Source of the DNA: Ailurus styani
Lineage: Eukaryota > Chordata > Mammalia > Carnivora > Ailuridae
Direction of reading: 5' to 3'
NCBI GenBank assembly: GCA_002007465.1
Contig: LNAC01001210.1
Location: forward strand, 226,995 to 290,994
DNA: 64,000 nt
Shown: piece by piece, positions 11,065 through 22,120 of the stretch
Layout of the letters: the number at the start of each line of letters is the position of its first letter
Numbering within the stretch: position 1 is the stretch's first letter
Made by a program: the position numbers and the translations under genes
The notes under the pieces: generated by a model
The model's database searches: none
Seen by the model: only the letters and a program-made list of their open reading frames with translations
Told to the model about the DNA's origin: nothing

Positions 11065-11160
11065 AGATTTTACTATATGCAGTCTCATTGATTCTTATAA
11101 TATCTCAGTGATGTAAATGTCATTATCTTTTTCTCATGAGGGAGAAAACTTAGATTTCAG
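11065..11160 (-). repeat. MIR fragment
   Basis: Decayed MIR in reverse orientation, recognised by the order 'tactatatgcagtctcattgattctt', 'tgatgtaaatgtcattatc' and 'gagggagaaaact'. Confidence 0.6.
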
Positions 11161-11555
11161 TGCACTTAATGCTAACCTTCTGAATATTTTCTTGGTTAGA
11201 GATCCCTTAATGTTACCAACATCAGCAAGAGATGATCCTTTTCCAACTGAATTTTCTTCATTCTTGCTTGAAGGAAAAGGTTCCTCATAAGTCTCATAGA
11301 TCTTTTGCAGTTCAAAGCAAACACTTGACTCTACCCCTAAAATGCTTCTGGGTTTACAGTGCAGTTGGAAACTAAATGTTAATTTGTACTCTTGCAAGGG
11401 AAAAACAATACTGAAGCAGATACCTTGGGGCTCAGGGAGTGAGCCTTTCAGGATAGGAGGTACAGAGGTTATGGGCAATCCATTGTGTGTCCTTTATGAT
11501 GTGGACTATGTCAGGTAGAGCGATTCATAAAAAGGCTGCTGGGAAATGTGAACTT
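11161..11555. other. Unassigned sequence with a 114-codon open frame on the minus strand
   Basis: The reverse strand at 11134-11478 is open for 114 codons. The predicted peptide is mixed in composition and not simple-sequence, with a basic C-terminal stretch (KKIFRRLALSALKSKF). The frame crosses the edge of a MIR fossil, and I see no splice sites, signal peptide or known domain. I treat it as a chance frame; it could be a remnant exon or processed pseudogene, but nothing in the sequence supports that. Confidence 0.25.
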
Positions 11556-11574
11556 AAAGATATGGATGATATGA

Positions 11575-11765
11575 TAGGGATCTTTACTCTGTGTAAGCCT
11601 TGGATATGTGTTTTAAGTTGATGTTTTCTCATCTATAAAATAGAGATAATAATAGTGTCTCAAAAGATTCTCTTAAGGATGAAAAAAGATCATGTGCTAC
11701 AAATCACTTAATATCAGACCTGATGTGGAGTAAATGACACATATTAGCTATTAGTATTAAATCAT
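11575..11765 (+). repeat. MIR
   Basis: Sense MIR with CTCATCTATAAAATAGAGAT at about 11629, 'aataatagtgtct' and a decayed 'gatgtggagtaaatgac..ttagctatt' 3' end. 11766-12440 shows nothing else recognisable apart from a weak L2/MIR-like patch near 12200-12310. Confidence 0.75.
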
Positions 11766-12441
11766 CATGAAGAAGACAAAGATTACAGACTCTAGTAGTA
11801 GCAAATCTGTTAGAGAACACTTGGAAGTAGGGAGCAGACAGTCACAGAGAAAACTTTTAGGGAGACAGAAGAGACTTGGAGGAAAAAAAGGTTCACACAG
11901 GAAAATGTCCATAAATGGACATTAGGACCACCAGCTGTGCAGCTTGATCTGAACTAAGGGATAGGTCTTGAAGAATAAGAGAGGAAAGATCTCAATTTCT
12001 AAGTAATCATGAATGAGATATTCTCTGGACCTAGGGGTAGGAGTGGAAGGAAAGCAAGGGTGGAGATAGGAAAGGAGTGACAGCCTATAAAAGTCTTATC
12101 AGTGCACGCATCTTTATCAGGCTGTTTTAGATAGTGAGATTTTGGACTTGCAACTCATTTATGCTAGATCATCAGACATTATAATCAAATAGAATCAGAA
12201 TTTAGTTTAATAGATATTTATCAAGCAGTACAGCAATGTCTTATGTAACTTTATTAAACTCGATATGTTCATATAAGACAAAGCCCATATTCTTCAGGAG
12301 TTTGCTTAAATGAGCAAATGGATATGCAGTGCTGATGGCCAGTTTTGGATAAAAGGTACTAAAGGAATTGATAAGGAAAAAAATACATTCTCCCAGAGTC
12401 GTGGTCTAAAGACGAGTGTTGTTGGTAATAGAAAGCAATTT

Positions 12442-12613
12442 GGGGAGTGCCTGGGTGGCTCAGTTGGTTGGGCGTCTGCCTTCAGCTCAGGTCATGATCC
12501 CAGGGTCCTGTTCCATGGGGAGTCTGCTTCTCCCTTTGCCCCTCCCCCTACTTGTGCACGCACTTGCTCACCTCCTGCTCTCTCTTGCAAAAATAAATAA
12601 TTTTTTAAAAAAG
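12442..12613 (+). mobile_element. CanSINE, shortened
   Basis: Sense CanSINE: GTGCCTGGGTGGCTCAGTTG head, TCAGGTCATGATCCCAGGGT, a CT-rich middle and AAATAAATAATTTTTT tail. The segment after CCTGTTCCATGGGGAGTCTG lacks roughly 25 bp of the usual middle. The open frames of 96, 113 and 90 codons here are SINE translations and not genes. No clear target duplication. Confidence 0.92.
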
Positions 12614-12699
12614 ATAAAATGTTGGGAGACCTTATTTTGGGAGACTTCCCAATTTGTTTATTCACATGTTTTCTGTGCTGGAGATGGTTACACTTTGAA

Positions 12700-13090
12700 C
12701 ACTGTATTGGTTTGCTATTGTTATATAACAAATGACTCCAAAGTTCAGTGGCATTAAACAGCAAATATTTATTATTGCTTATAAGTCTGAGGGTCAGCTT
12801 CCTGGAGGTGAGCCAATCTAGACTGCAGTTGGCCTAGACATCTCTGATCTTTGGTCTAGTGAGCCAAGCTGAGTCTTAATGTGATGGTAGAGTACAAGAG
12901 AGCAGGTGGAAATATGAAAGACCTTGTAAAGCATTTGTTCAGAGATGGGTCACTGTTATTTCAGCCTCATTCAGTTGGCCCCACAAAGTCACGTGGCCAA
13001 CCAAACCTAGGGCCAAGAGGTAGGGAAGTATACCTGACTTATGGAGGTGAAGGAGAGTGAGTGAAAATTTCTGAACACTTATCTATTAAC
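12700..13090 (-). mobile_element. MaLR-like LTR, antisense
   Basis: TTGGTTTGCTATTGTTATATAACAAATGACTCCAAAG-type start (12708 onward; complement of an MLT1 3' end), then 'agtggcattaaacagcaaatatttatta', and further right 'cccacaaagtcacgtggccaacc' as in related LTRs. The plus-strand order shows it lies on the minus strand. It is diverged, with no internal sequence. The copy at 62.8 kb is a better preserved relative. Confidence 0.65.
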
Positions 13091-13770
13091 CACAGGTTCT
13101 GAGAACACTGACAAAAGTTTGTCAAAAAGCCAGATAGTTTGGGGCCCATGACATTGATTTCCACCATGTAAGTCATGCCCCTGGCTAAAACTGGAACTTA
13201 GAGCAGACCTTTCTATTTACATAGCAAATTCAAATTCACAAAAAACTTGCATGTATGTTATTTCAGAATTGCTTATTTATATAAGAAGAGATTATCATTC
13301 CTAAATTAAAGGTCAGAGACATGATATGGCAATTCCAGGTTAACATTATCTAGGAATAAATAGGAATGGTTATCATCTGATTTAATACAGAAGAAATTCT
13401 GAAACATAGTTAATATTCAAGCCATCTTGGGCTCTTGATGCATCAAATATTTCTTTGTCTTTTGGTCAAGGACAGGGAGATTGGAAGAATGGCTTCTATA
13501 TCCTTCTCTTTTTCTCAAGTCTGACTCTACACTAGGAAAGAAACCATAGTTTTCTTTCTTTGACATAAGATGGATGGAAAACTGATTATTTTGGTTGCTT
13601 TTATAATTTTCTCTCATTCCAAAAGCCTAGAAGATTGGAATTGATTACTACTTTTCCTTTGAACATAACTAGATTTGAAAGCATTTGTCAACTAGTATTT
13701 GGCAGTGGTTAGAAGATGCCTCAGTTGATACAGTTTCTAGTTTCACTTATGATTTGATTTGGGTATGTTG
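13091..13770. other. No recognisable feature
   Basis: AT-rich sequence with one 66-codon reverse frame of no apparent meaning. No repeat family identified. Confidence 0.4.
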
Positions 13771-14345
13771 CAGTTACTATTAGTTTCCCACCTAACAGCC
13801 ATTCCTGCCCTTCTTCCTTTCTAAAAGGGAATCACTTTTGTTCAGGGACAGGTAGCTATATGCCTCTGGGGAAGCTGATTCCTTCCCAACCTTACTTGTA
13901 GGTGGATTTTAATTACTTTAAGTAAATCATGTTAATTCTAATCTCTTTACCAGTGATTGGCTTGGGAATGGCCAATGAAGTAAAAATAGAAGTCTACTAG
14001 GGGGCTCCGAGAAAGGTCTGTTTACTTTGAAAAGAAATGCGCTGAGAAAAACGGTCTGTTTTCTCCCTTAGACACAACTGTGTGAAGAGGCGATGCTGGC
14101 AGCTGCTGCAGCCATTTTGCTACCATTAAAGGACAGGCATGAGCAAAAAAGCCAATACTCTTAAGGTTAGCAGAGCAGAAATTGGAAAGGATTTGCATCA
14201 GTAAAAATATCACTGAGCCATTGAATTAATCAACCCTAAAAACACCTTATTTCAAGATTTCTTTTCTTGTGTGAGCTGTTACATTTGCATAGTGTTCCAC
14301 TACTTTTTTCCTTTTGTTTGCTGCTAAAAGTGCCCCAATTAATTG
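13771..14345 (+). mobile_element. LTR-like ancient retroelement remnant (ERVL/MaLR class)
   Basis: GATTGGCTTGGGAATGGCCAATGA at about 13955, then 'gctgctgcagccattttgctacc', 'gcagagcagaaattggaaagga' and 'cactgagccattgaattaatcaaccct' appear in the order I know from an old mammalian solo LTR family. No internal coding sequence follows. The family name is not certain. Confidence 0.55.
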
Positions 14346-14414
14346 AAAGTAGGTCCCTGTAGTGAGATACCCTACATCTTGCCCTGCCTTGACCCTCAAG
14401 GTGGCAGTAAATAT

Positions 14415-14650
14415 GGTGATCAGGAGCAGGGGCTTTGAAGTGTGCCAGACGTATGCTTAAATCCTAGCTCTTGCCTTTTATTAGCTGAGTAAACTTGGAT
14501 AAGTTGTTTAACCTCTTAAAGCTTCCTTTTTTTCCTTCATCTATGAAATGGGAATAATAATATTAGCTCTCTTATAGGGTTATTAGGATTAAGTAAGATA
14601 AATGGATTCCCAGCCTTAACACAGTATCTATCACAAACTTAAATACGCAC
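14415..14650 (+). repeat. MIR, near full length
   Basis: Sense MIR: GGGGCTTTGAAGTGTGCCAG, 'aaatcctagctcttgcc', 'ttagctgagtaaacttggataagttgtttaacctctt', 'tctatgaaatgggaataataatatta', 'tagggttattaggattaagtaagataa' and a decayed 3' end. Confidence 0.85.
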
Positions 14651-15470
14651 TAAATTATTATTATATATTAATGTTCGAAAATCTCCTGTACACCATTTGT
14701 GCATTCAGCCAATATTGATTAGACACACAGTTTGTAAATTGAGTGTTGGGGACAGCTTGATTTTCTTGTGGAGACAGAAATCTAAGCTGTGAGAGGAGTT
14801 ATATTTATGGGAGAAAGTTTTACAGTTTACAAGAAATTGTAAACTCTTAATGGAGGGATCGGATAGCTGAGAGTTCTTTATTCTGTGTCCTTTTTCCTCC
14901 TCTAGGGGAGGAGAAGTTGGACTACCCAATCCAGCTATCCTGACTTTTGGGATAATGCTTCAGAGGGCCCTGAGTGCACTCTCCTAGCCAAGTAGCACAC
15001 TCCTATGCCGTAGTTGGTTGTTCTCATTTGCCAAGTCATGTCCATGTTGTGTTCCCTGGCCCTTTAAGCTGAACTGAGTCACCATTTTCAGCCAGTATTT
15101 AAGACAGAAGTTGGTGGTTATTCTAGGAAATCACTTAGAATGCCACCCTTCACCTACCTCTTAGTAAAGCCATGTGGGCACTGCTGTCTTCTGCTTTTAC
15201 TAGAGTACTCATGTGTTCTTCACAGAAGCTTAGGACACCTTCATGATGGAGGTGTCCTTCAGCCATGCTGCCTAAACTTATACTCACCCCATGCTTCCCT
15301 CCGGGTATGCCTCAGCAAACACAAAGCATTCTATAGTTGTGGTACGAGATAAAAAAGCTTGGAAAATCCTGCTCTAGAGAAGCTACTGTGAGATTGCCTT
15401 GGGTATGGAATGTCAGGTCATCTTTCAACCCAGGGGAAGCACCCAGTGAAGTACATTCGGGTGCAGAATG
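14651..15470. other. Mostly unique sequence
   Basis: No repeat or gene could be supported. Short open frames at 14705-14929 (minus) and 15140-15352 (plus) have no recognisable features. Confidence 0.4.
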
Positions 15471-15474
15471 AAAC

Positions 15475-15790
15475 AGAACTGGACTGGGAACCAGAAGACT
15501 GGTATTTTAGGAAAGACTTACTTCAGGACCTTAGGAAGTCACTTTACCTTTCCATGTCTATTTTTTCCTCCCCAGTTAATAACTATATATTAACTGAATA
15601 ATAATTTATTTAATAATATTTAATTTATGAAATATTCACTTATTTGGATAATTATTTAATGTTTTATTATATAATTAAGTGCTTCCAAGAGATCAGGGAA
15701 TATGTCTGGTTCTACTAGTTATTGTAACTTTAGCACAATTCTTGAATTACAGTATGTGCTCAAAAACTAATTGTGACTGAAGAAATGACT
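15475..15790 (+). repeat. MIR fragment followed by an L2/MIR-like 3' end
   Basis: 15475-15590 resembles MIR (GGACTGGGAACCAGAAGACT, 'ggaccttaggaagtcactttacctttccatgtct'). 15600-15680 is an AT-rich patch. 15689-15790 has the 'agatcagggaatatgtctgg', 'tagcacaattcttgaattacagtatgtgctcaaa' order of the end of an L2 or MIR element. Confidence 0.55.
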
Positions 15791-15799
15791 CTATAGTAT

Positions 15800-17310
15800 G
15801 AGTAGGCTCTGAGAGAGGATCTCTAAAGTGACTTCCTGTCCTATAAATAAAGGAAAATTCTATTTCCTCATGCCCTCCTTAGGGTAAAACTAAAGAGTGA
15901 TTTCTTGAGGAATACAAATGCCATTATATTTCAGTACCTGAAGCATCAAGATACTGGAGGGACTGGAAAGAAATTTTGAGGAAAATGCGGCTATTTTAAC
16001 TTGAGAAGAATGAATTTGGCAAAACTTGAAAGTATATGCATGTGTGCATTTAAAGACCCAGGTAAGATCGTTTAAAGATAAGATCATTACTTTGGACTAT
16101 TTGGTCTCAATCAGGAATAAGAGAAAGGCCAATTCTTCATGTGTTGAAATAAATTTGGGAGTTTCCATAAAAGTAATTGGGAAACTGAAGAATTCTGTAG
16201 GAGAAATTGACTCCTACCTATATGTGAGATGCCTCTGATGCAGGGACATCTTGAAGTAATATGCAACTCTTGATGACACCTCTTCAACACTTAGTAAATC
16301 TGACCTTTCCTTTCATCTGTCATTATGCTGAATCACATGGCCCAGCAAGCAGCTAACACATTGCAACCAAACTTCACAATTGCCGGCTGGAAACATGTGC
16401 TCTCTCAACTTGATTAGTGATATTACCAGTGTTTAAACCCATTTCCTGTCACCTTGGAGGATGGAGGTTACTTGACAGGAAGTCATTCTGCTGTCATCCA
16501 GCAGGGATGCCAGTGTAACTCTTTAAACTTATTGGTGAGTAGAGGCAGCCAGCTTTACTCTGTTCTAAAGCTTTTGCACATGTGGAGTAATGCAGGCATT
16601 TAGTATGTCATGGAAGTACCTAGTTTTGATACTAATGGAATGTGTATTTCCTTGAGATTTCTAAGTTCTCAAAGGTTTTGGCAAATGCTGACATGAAAAC
16701 TGTTTTAGTTAAAAATGAACTTATTTTGTGCTTAAAGGGTCATTTTGCATTAGCTGTGTCTTCAAGTCGATTTTGAAAAATCACCTCTTTGGGAGTGGGC
16801 AAAAAAGAAGTCCCAAGAGGCAGCACATTTCCTCTAATAAATTCAAGCAACTTTTTTTTTTGTATTGAAGATATTATTTGTCATACATTTTCCTTGTCAT
16901 ACTGAGCATTCCCAGACCATCATTTAAAACAGATTGGTAATTTGGCCCTTAATTTTGGCACCTGTACATCTTTTAAAGCTCTGGTCTGTGTTTGGAGACT
17001 TAACTACTCTGTAAGTTAATACCCTTTTAGGGCCTAAACACCACCATTAACAGCAAATTGGCCTCTCAGGATGCTGGATAGAACCATTTTTTATATTTAT
17101 TTGTTTAATCTTTATTAGCCAAAGGTTGTCCAACAGCTCTAAGGGAGTGAATTGCCCGTGAGGTTTGGAGGCATGTTAAATCTTTCCCTGTAACTTCAGG
17201 GTTAGGACCACTGTAAGTACTTTGGGCTGCTTGTGATTGCAACCTCTGTTTCTAGGCAGCCTTGAAAACCCAGACCTCTTATTCTCTGGCCTGTTGGCCT
17301 TGTAAGTCCT
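15800..17310. other. Repeat-poor stretch
   Basis: No gene and no clear repeat. 16240-16560 is of less AT-biased composition and holds three TGACAG/CTGTCA cores within about 55 bp (near 16446, 16474 and 16491). That would suit TALE-class homeodomain binding, but the cores are short and could be chance. Candidate non-coding regulatory sequence only. Confidence 0.3.
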
Positions 17311-17314
17311 AAAT

Positions 17315-17400
17315 CTTCATAGCTGAAGGAGACCACAGAGATCATCTGGTCAAAACCACTTATTTCACAGGTAGGGAAACGGAAATCCAAAGGAGGGAGG
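17315..17400 (-). repeat. MIR/MIR3-like fragment
   Basis: GGAGACCACAGAGATCATCTGGTC at about 17327 (shown from its context, diverged) followed by 'ttatttcacaggtagggaaacgg' is the antisense MIR-like order. A second weak patch of the same kind is at 17840-17900. The rest of 17401-18600 shows nothing recognisable. Confidence 0.5.
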
Positions 17401-18619
17401 TGATTATGTAGGTGCCTAATCCATCTGCTTTTCCTCCTTTTTAACTCATCCTCTGCTACAGAGGAAGACTTTTAAAAATTAAAGAGGCTTTATTCCACAT
17501 AACATCTGGGTATGTTTATTTTAGGACAACACCTAAGCACAGTGCCTGGCATGAAGTACGTATTTAGAAATGTGTATTGAAAACATATATCAAAATGGCT
17601 TTAAAGTAACATTCTATTGAAGGAAGAGCTTTTTACATTTAGAGTCCAGATTCCCAATCCTAATAGTAGCTCATCCAGGCATGACCGATGATTGTTGAGT
17701 TGTCAGTATTCTGAAATTATGCAATTAGCATTCATCCTTATGAAGATTTTATGTTTATTTTGAAGTATTTGACTAAATTTTTTGCTGATTCTTGGCTAGT
17801 AGGGGTTGGGATGATTAAAGAATCCTATATTATTAGAGTTGGATAGATTCTTAGAGGTCATCTATGCGAATCTACTATCCAAGCCTTGCTTGATTTTCCC
17901 TTTGCAATCAACTTGCCAAATCGTTAACCAGGTTTTGCTTAATGTACTTACAAGATAGGGCATACCGTGAGGTGGTCCAGTCATCCCTGAACAGACTTAG
18001 AAAGTTATGTCTTTAAATAAAAGTTCTTACCTTTAGCAATATCTTGCATCTCTTAAAATTTCTGCCCATTGGTGGTAGTTCTGACCTCTAGAATCAGAGG
18101 AGTCAAATCTAATTTCTCTCCCATAAGACTGCAGTTCATGAGTTGGCTTTTTCCCCAAGCTTGGTGGGTATATTGTTAACATTATTCCTGCTTCTAAGGG
18201 AAGATGAAGATTCCTAAACAGGTTGATTCCATAGTTATTTTTCTTTTAGAGTATGTTTTATTCACTTTTTATAATATTTTGTGCTTACAGATTTTCAAGG
18301 TAGTAGCTAATGAATATGTTTACTTTCCTTTCTTGTCTTTTGACTTTCCAAAATGATGGTTGCTTTATGTTTTTGTTTATTACTTTTGGTATTGACAAGT
18401 ATCATTTCATGTCCTCTTTAAACAGAGTAAAGAATCTCATTCCCCCAAAAATCTCACTGAGTTTTGGATTTTTTTTCTCCAAGCTTCTATTCATCTCTGT
18501 ATTCCATACTGATTTAAGAAGAGGTCTCTTTTTTAACTTCCCATAAGCATGTATTCAGGGATCATGAAATGTTTTTTGAGCAAATGAAATAATCTTCTAT
18601 CAATGGAAAAGCAACATAC

Positions 18620-18745
18620 TCAGAATTTAGACATCTGGGTTCTAGTCTAAGCTTTGCCATCAGTCCATTTGATTTCTTTGAGCAAGTTTCATCATCTCTC
18701 AGAAAGTCAGTGTTCTAAAGTGTTGGACTAGCTGGTTGTTTTCCA
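18620..18745 (+). repeat. MIR fragment
   Basis: ACATCTGGGTTCTAGTCTAA at about 18630, 'gctttgccatcag' and 'ctttgagcaagtttcatcatctctcag' give the MIR order in sense, interrupted and decayed. Confidence 0.6.
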
Positions 18746-18937
18746 AACAATGGTCTATAGATGAATGCCAGTATTTGATGAAGGTTTTAGCAATTTAGGA
18801 TGAAATGACAGTATAAGAAAAATGTGGGGAGTTTTAATGAGGCCATATTTATTTAATTTTTATATTCCAAGTTTATGCCATCCCCACATTTTTGTCATTT
18901 AAATGTCTATAACATTATGAAATGGTGCTGAAATTGA

Positions 18938-19355
18938 TGGCTGTTGATATTTTATTTTTTATTTTTTTAAAGATTTTATTTATTTATTTCACAGAGGGAG
19001 AGAGATCACAAGGAGGTAGAGAGGCAGGCAGAGAGAGAGAGGGGGAAGCAGGCTCCCTGCTGACCAGGGAGCCCGATGCGGGCCTCGATTCCAGGACCCT
19101 GAGATCATGACCTGAGCTGAAAGCAGAGGCTTTAACCCACTGAGCCACCCAGGCGCCCTTTATTTCATTTTAAAGGTTTTATTTAGAGAGAGCACAAATG
19201 GGGAGAGGGGCAGAGGGAGAGGGAGAAGCAGATTCCCTGCTGAGCAAGGGAGCCTAAAGCTGGGCTTGATCTCAGGACCCTAAGCTCATGACCTGAGCCA
19301 AAGACAGATGCTTAACCAACTGAACCACCCAGGTGCCCTGGTAGTTGCTATTTTA
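18938..19355 (-). mobile_element. CanSINE inserted in the tail of an older CanSINE
   Basis: Two reverse-oriented CanSINEs lie end to end. The right one (about 19159-19338) is older and ends in ACCACCCAGGTGCCC. The left one (about 18964-19158) is the young type and ends in GCCACCCAGGCGCCC. The outer flanks TGGCTGTTGATATTTTA (18938-18954) and TGGTAGTTGCTATTTTA (19339-19355) match at 14 of 17 bases and enclose both, so they are the older copy's target duplication. T-rich repeats TTTATTT on either side of the young copy show it landed in the older copy's tail. Confidence 0.9.
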
Positions 19356-20880
19356 AATGTCTTTATTTTGCTAAAGCAAACGGCTATGAGATAATGAGCA
19401 AGCCTGTTTTGCTGCCCTCAATAATTATTTTTTTGAAATGTTACTGGTCTGTGAAATCCATACATATGTGAATCACTGGCTTAGATGTTCTCTAGATCTC
19501 CTCCCAGGGTTAACATTCTATAGTCTGTGAATTGTCGTTGGATCAGGGTTGGACACAAAACCCCACGTGCTACAGGAACTGAAGTTTGGAATTCTGCAGG
19601 AGACTGACTGCATTGTCCCTGAGATCCACAGTATAGTCAGTACTTCAGGATGGTAGCAAGGATATGTGGTCCCAGTAACCATGCTCTGGGAGGATGTTGA
19701 AAACTGGCCCTGGTGCTTGCAACTATTTTAAGATCCTTCAGATTATCTCTAAAAGTGTTTACGCTGAAAAACTACATTATTGAATCAAAACGAAGATTTT
19801 CACAATTCCCCCAAACCCTCGAGAAGTTTCTGGTTCACATTTGACAGGGCAACAGAACTTTCAGGTATAAGCTAAGGAAATGGTGTCAGCAGCAATTCTT
19901 CTAAAATGATGCATGTTTTCAGATACAGGATTGAATTCTATTAGAGTAATAAAGGGACCATTTAAGAAAAGCTTATCAAACTGTCCTCAGGATTGCTTCA
20001 TTCTATTTCCATTCCATTCCCCAAGCACTGAATCTGGCTGCTTTAGTGTGCAAGCAGACTGACTTAGGAGGCTTTCTGTATCTAATTTTACAGTAGCATA
20101 TCTCTCGATTATTAACACATTAAAGGCAATATACTTCTAGCATAGAAATCTGACACTAATTGGCTTTGGGATATTTTATTTAAAAAACATTTTCCAAATG
20201 GGGCTGTGAATTGTTAAGTTTCTTTATTCGGGACTAAAGAAAACATTAATTCTGCTAGGAAAATTTGGTCTACAGGGCAGAAATATTAGAGTCTTGGAGT
20301 TTACCTGTCAATCTTGTATTTTCATGTCCTTTGCCTAGAAACAAGCCTACAAGCTAATTGACTTCTGTTCCTTTCCTCTTGGCCTCTCATTTTTTTGAAC
20401 ATGGAGACTCAAATTAAAACAAAGATAAAATTCCAGGGGAAGCTGGCATTGATCAAGGTTTGGATTAAATTAAATTAAGTGCTTTTTATTTAACTCAGCA
20501 GTATTAGTTATTAAAACCAGAAGGCTTTACCCTGGCTAGTGTAAAAAAAAGAAAACAATGACTCATACTGCGCCACAGATTTTATGGGGAAATTAAAGCA
20601 CTCGTATTCTCTGATTCCATTAAAACTTTTGCAGACAAACACATGTAAACAAGATCAGGAGATGGAAAACAGTGAGGAATCAGTCTTTCTGGGCTCTGGT
20701 GCTTCTTGGGCTCTAGCTTTCAGTTGCAGGAATTTAGCGGAAAAAATATTACCTGGGAAAAAAACTGGAAGCATAGTAGGATTTTCTTCTTTGGAGGACA
20801 TAAGTCAAATGAATTGCTGAAGTGCTTCTTTGTTTCTGTAGTGACTTGGAGTTTTGTATGTAGGGAAAGGGGAGAGGGCA
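19356..20880. other. Repeat-poor island
   Basis: About 1.5 kb with no recognisable repeat, microsatellite or gene. It holds a TGACTCA (AP-1 type) core near 20560 and several TAATT-type homeodomain cores, all short enough to be chance. The absence of old MIR/L2/L1 debris over this length is the only real signal. The overlapping 78- and 67-codon frames at 20.6-20.9 kb look like chance. Confidence 0.35.
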
Positions 20881-20884
20881 GCAG

Positions 20885-21060
20885 CATAGTGTACTATAAA
20901 GAGCATTAGCTAGGAAATTAGACCCCCAAATTCTAGCTTCAGTTGCATTGTGTTTTAGGCTGGTCAGCCTTGGGTAAGACACTTCCCGTCTCTGCTCCTG
21001 TTTTCTCAGCTGTAAAATAGGGGGCTAGATTGGGTAGTATATAAAGGTCCTGCTGTCATT
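20885..21060 (+). repeat. MIR
   Basis: Sense MIR: AGCATAGTGTACTATAAAGAGCA-type start, 'ttgggtaagacacttcccgtctctgc', TCAGCTGTAAAATAGGGGGC near 21007 and the following 3' part. Confidence 0.75.
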
Positions 21061-21129
21061 CTGTCATCTATTTCTATGTTTTGTTTTGTGGTATGGGAGA
21101 CTATCATGATTTATAGTGAATGCAACAAT

Positions 21130-22120
21130 TAACCCAGGCTAGTCAAGGCCAAATCTGGCCTGCCAGTTCTTCTTATTACTATTATTTTAAATTAACTAAA
21201 AAAGTGCATACTTTATTCAGATTTCTTTAGGTTTTGCCTGGGTTCTTTTTCTGTTCAAGATAGGATCCAGGATACCATATTACATTTAGTTGTCAAGCTT
21301 TTTTAGGTTCCTCTTGGTTGTGACAGTTTCTCAGAGTTCCCTTTGTTTTTTATAACCTTGACAGTTTTGAGTAGTGCTAGTCAGGTATTTTTTAGAATGT
21401 CTTTCTTTTAGGGGTTGTCTGATATTTTTCTCATGATTAGACTGGTGATACAAGTTTTGAGAAGCAAACCACAGCAATAAGGTACCATTTTCATTGTATT
21501 ATTATCAACTGTATGTATTATCAACATGACTTATCACTATTGATGTCAGCGTGATCACCTGGCTGAGGTAATGTTTGTCAGATTTCTCCGCCATGATGTT
21601 ACTCTTTTCTCCCCTTTTGATACTATACTTTGTGGAAGAATGTCCTTATGCACATACAGTCCATAGTTAAGGAATTGGGGATTTATGAGAACGTAGTATT
21701 CTTCTGCATGAGAGATTTACCTCTTCTCTTCCATTTATTTATTTACTCAATCATCTATTAATATCAGTATAGACTTATGAATATTTTATTCTTTTGGTAT
21801 AATCCAGTATTACTTTATCTGTTTCATTGTTCAAATCATTCTGGCTTTGGCCATTAGGAGCTCTTCCAGTTGGTTCCCATATACCTCTGACATATTTCAT
21901 TATTGAGTTTTTGTTGTTGTCATCAACAAGAAGTTCCTTTTGCTACCTGTTTTTTAAATAAAGTTTTATTGAGACATAGCCACATTCATTCTTCTACATG
22001 TTCCCTATGGCTAATTTACACTATAAAGGCAGAATTAAGTCATAGCTACAAAGACCATATGGCCTGCAAAGCCTAAAATGTTTACTGAATCTTTACAGAA
22101 AAATGTTTGCTAGCTCTTGG
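21130..22120 (-). mobile_element. hAT-Charlie-type fossil split by an old L1
   Basis: The left piece near 21146-21172 reads GGCCAAATCTGGCCTGCC. The right piece, 21941-22120, reads GCTACCTGTTTTTTAAATAAAG and then 'ttttattgagacatagccaca', 'gcaaagcctaaaatgtttac' and 'ttgctagctcttgg'. Together they give the complementary strand of a well-known hAT-derived non-autonomous element (the MER5/MER1-like group whose sense contains 'tattttaggctttgc'). Their separation by about 770 bp of L1-like sequence shows insertion into an existing transposon. Confidence 0.68.
21175..21935 (-). mobile_element. Old L1 3' region, antisense
   Basis: AAGATAGGATCCAGGATACC near 21258, 'ttacatttagttgtcaagc', 'gtgacagtttctcag', 'accttgacagttttgagtag', TTTTTCTCATGATTAGACTGG and 'acatgacttatcac..gatgt' follow the order of the antisense 3' part of an old L1. 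The homologous stretch is also at 27.5-27.8 kb. It splits the hAT fossil around it. Confidence 0.7.

Noticed and set aside
12310..12764. Open frames of 90 to 113 codons with a peptide (VAQLVGRLPSAQVM type) that recurs at 62.5 kb and 0.3 kb
   Set aside because: It is the translation of the CanSINE head on either strand. Recurrence reflects SINE copies and not a protein family.
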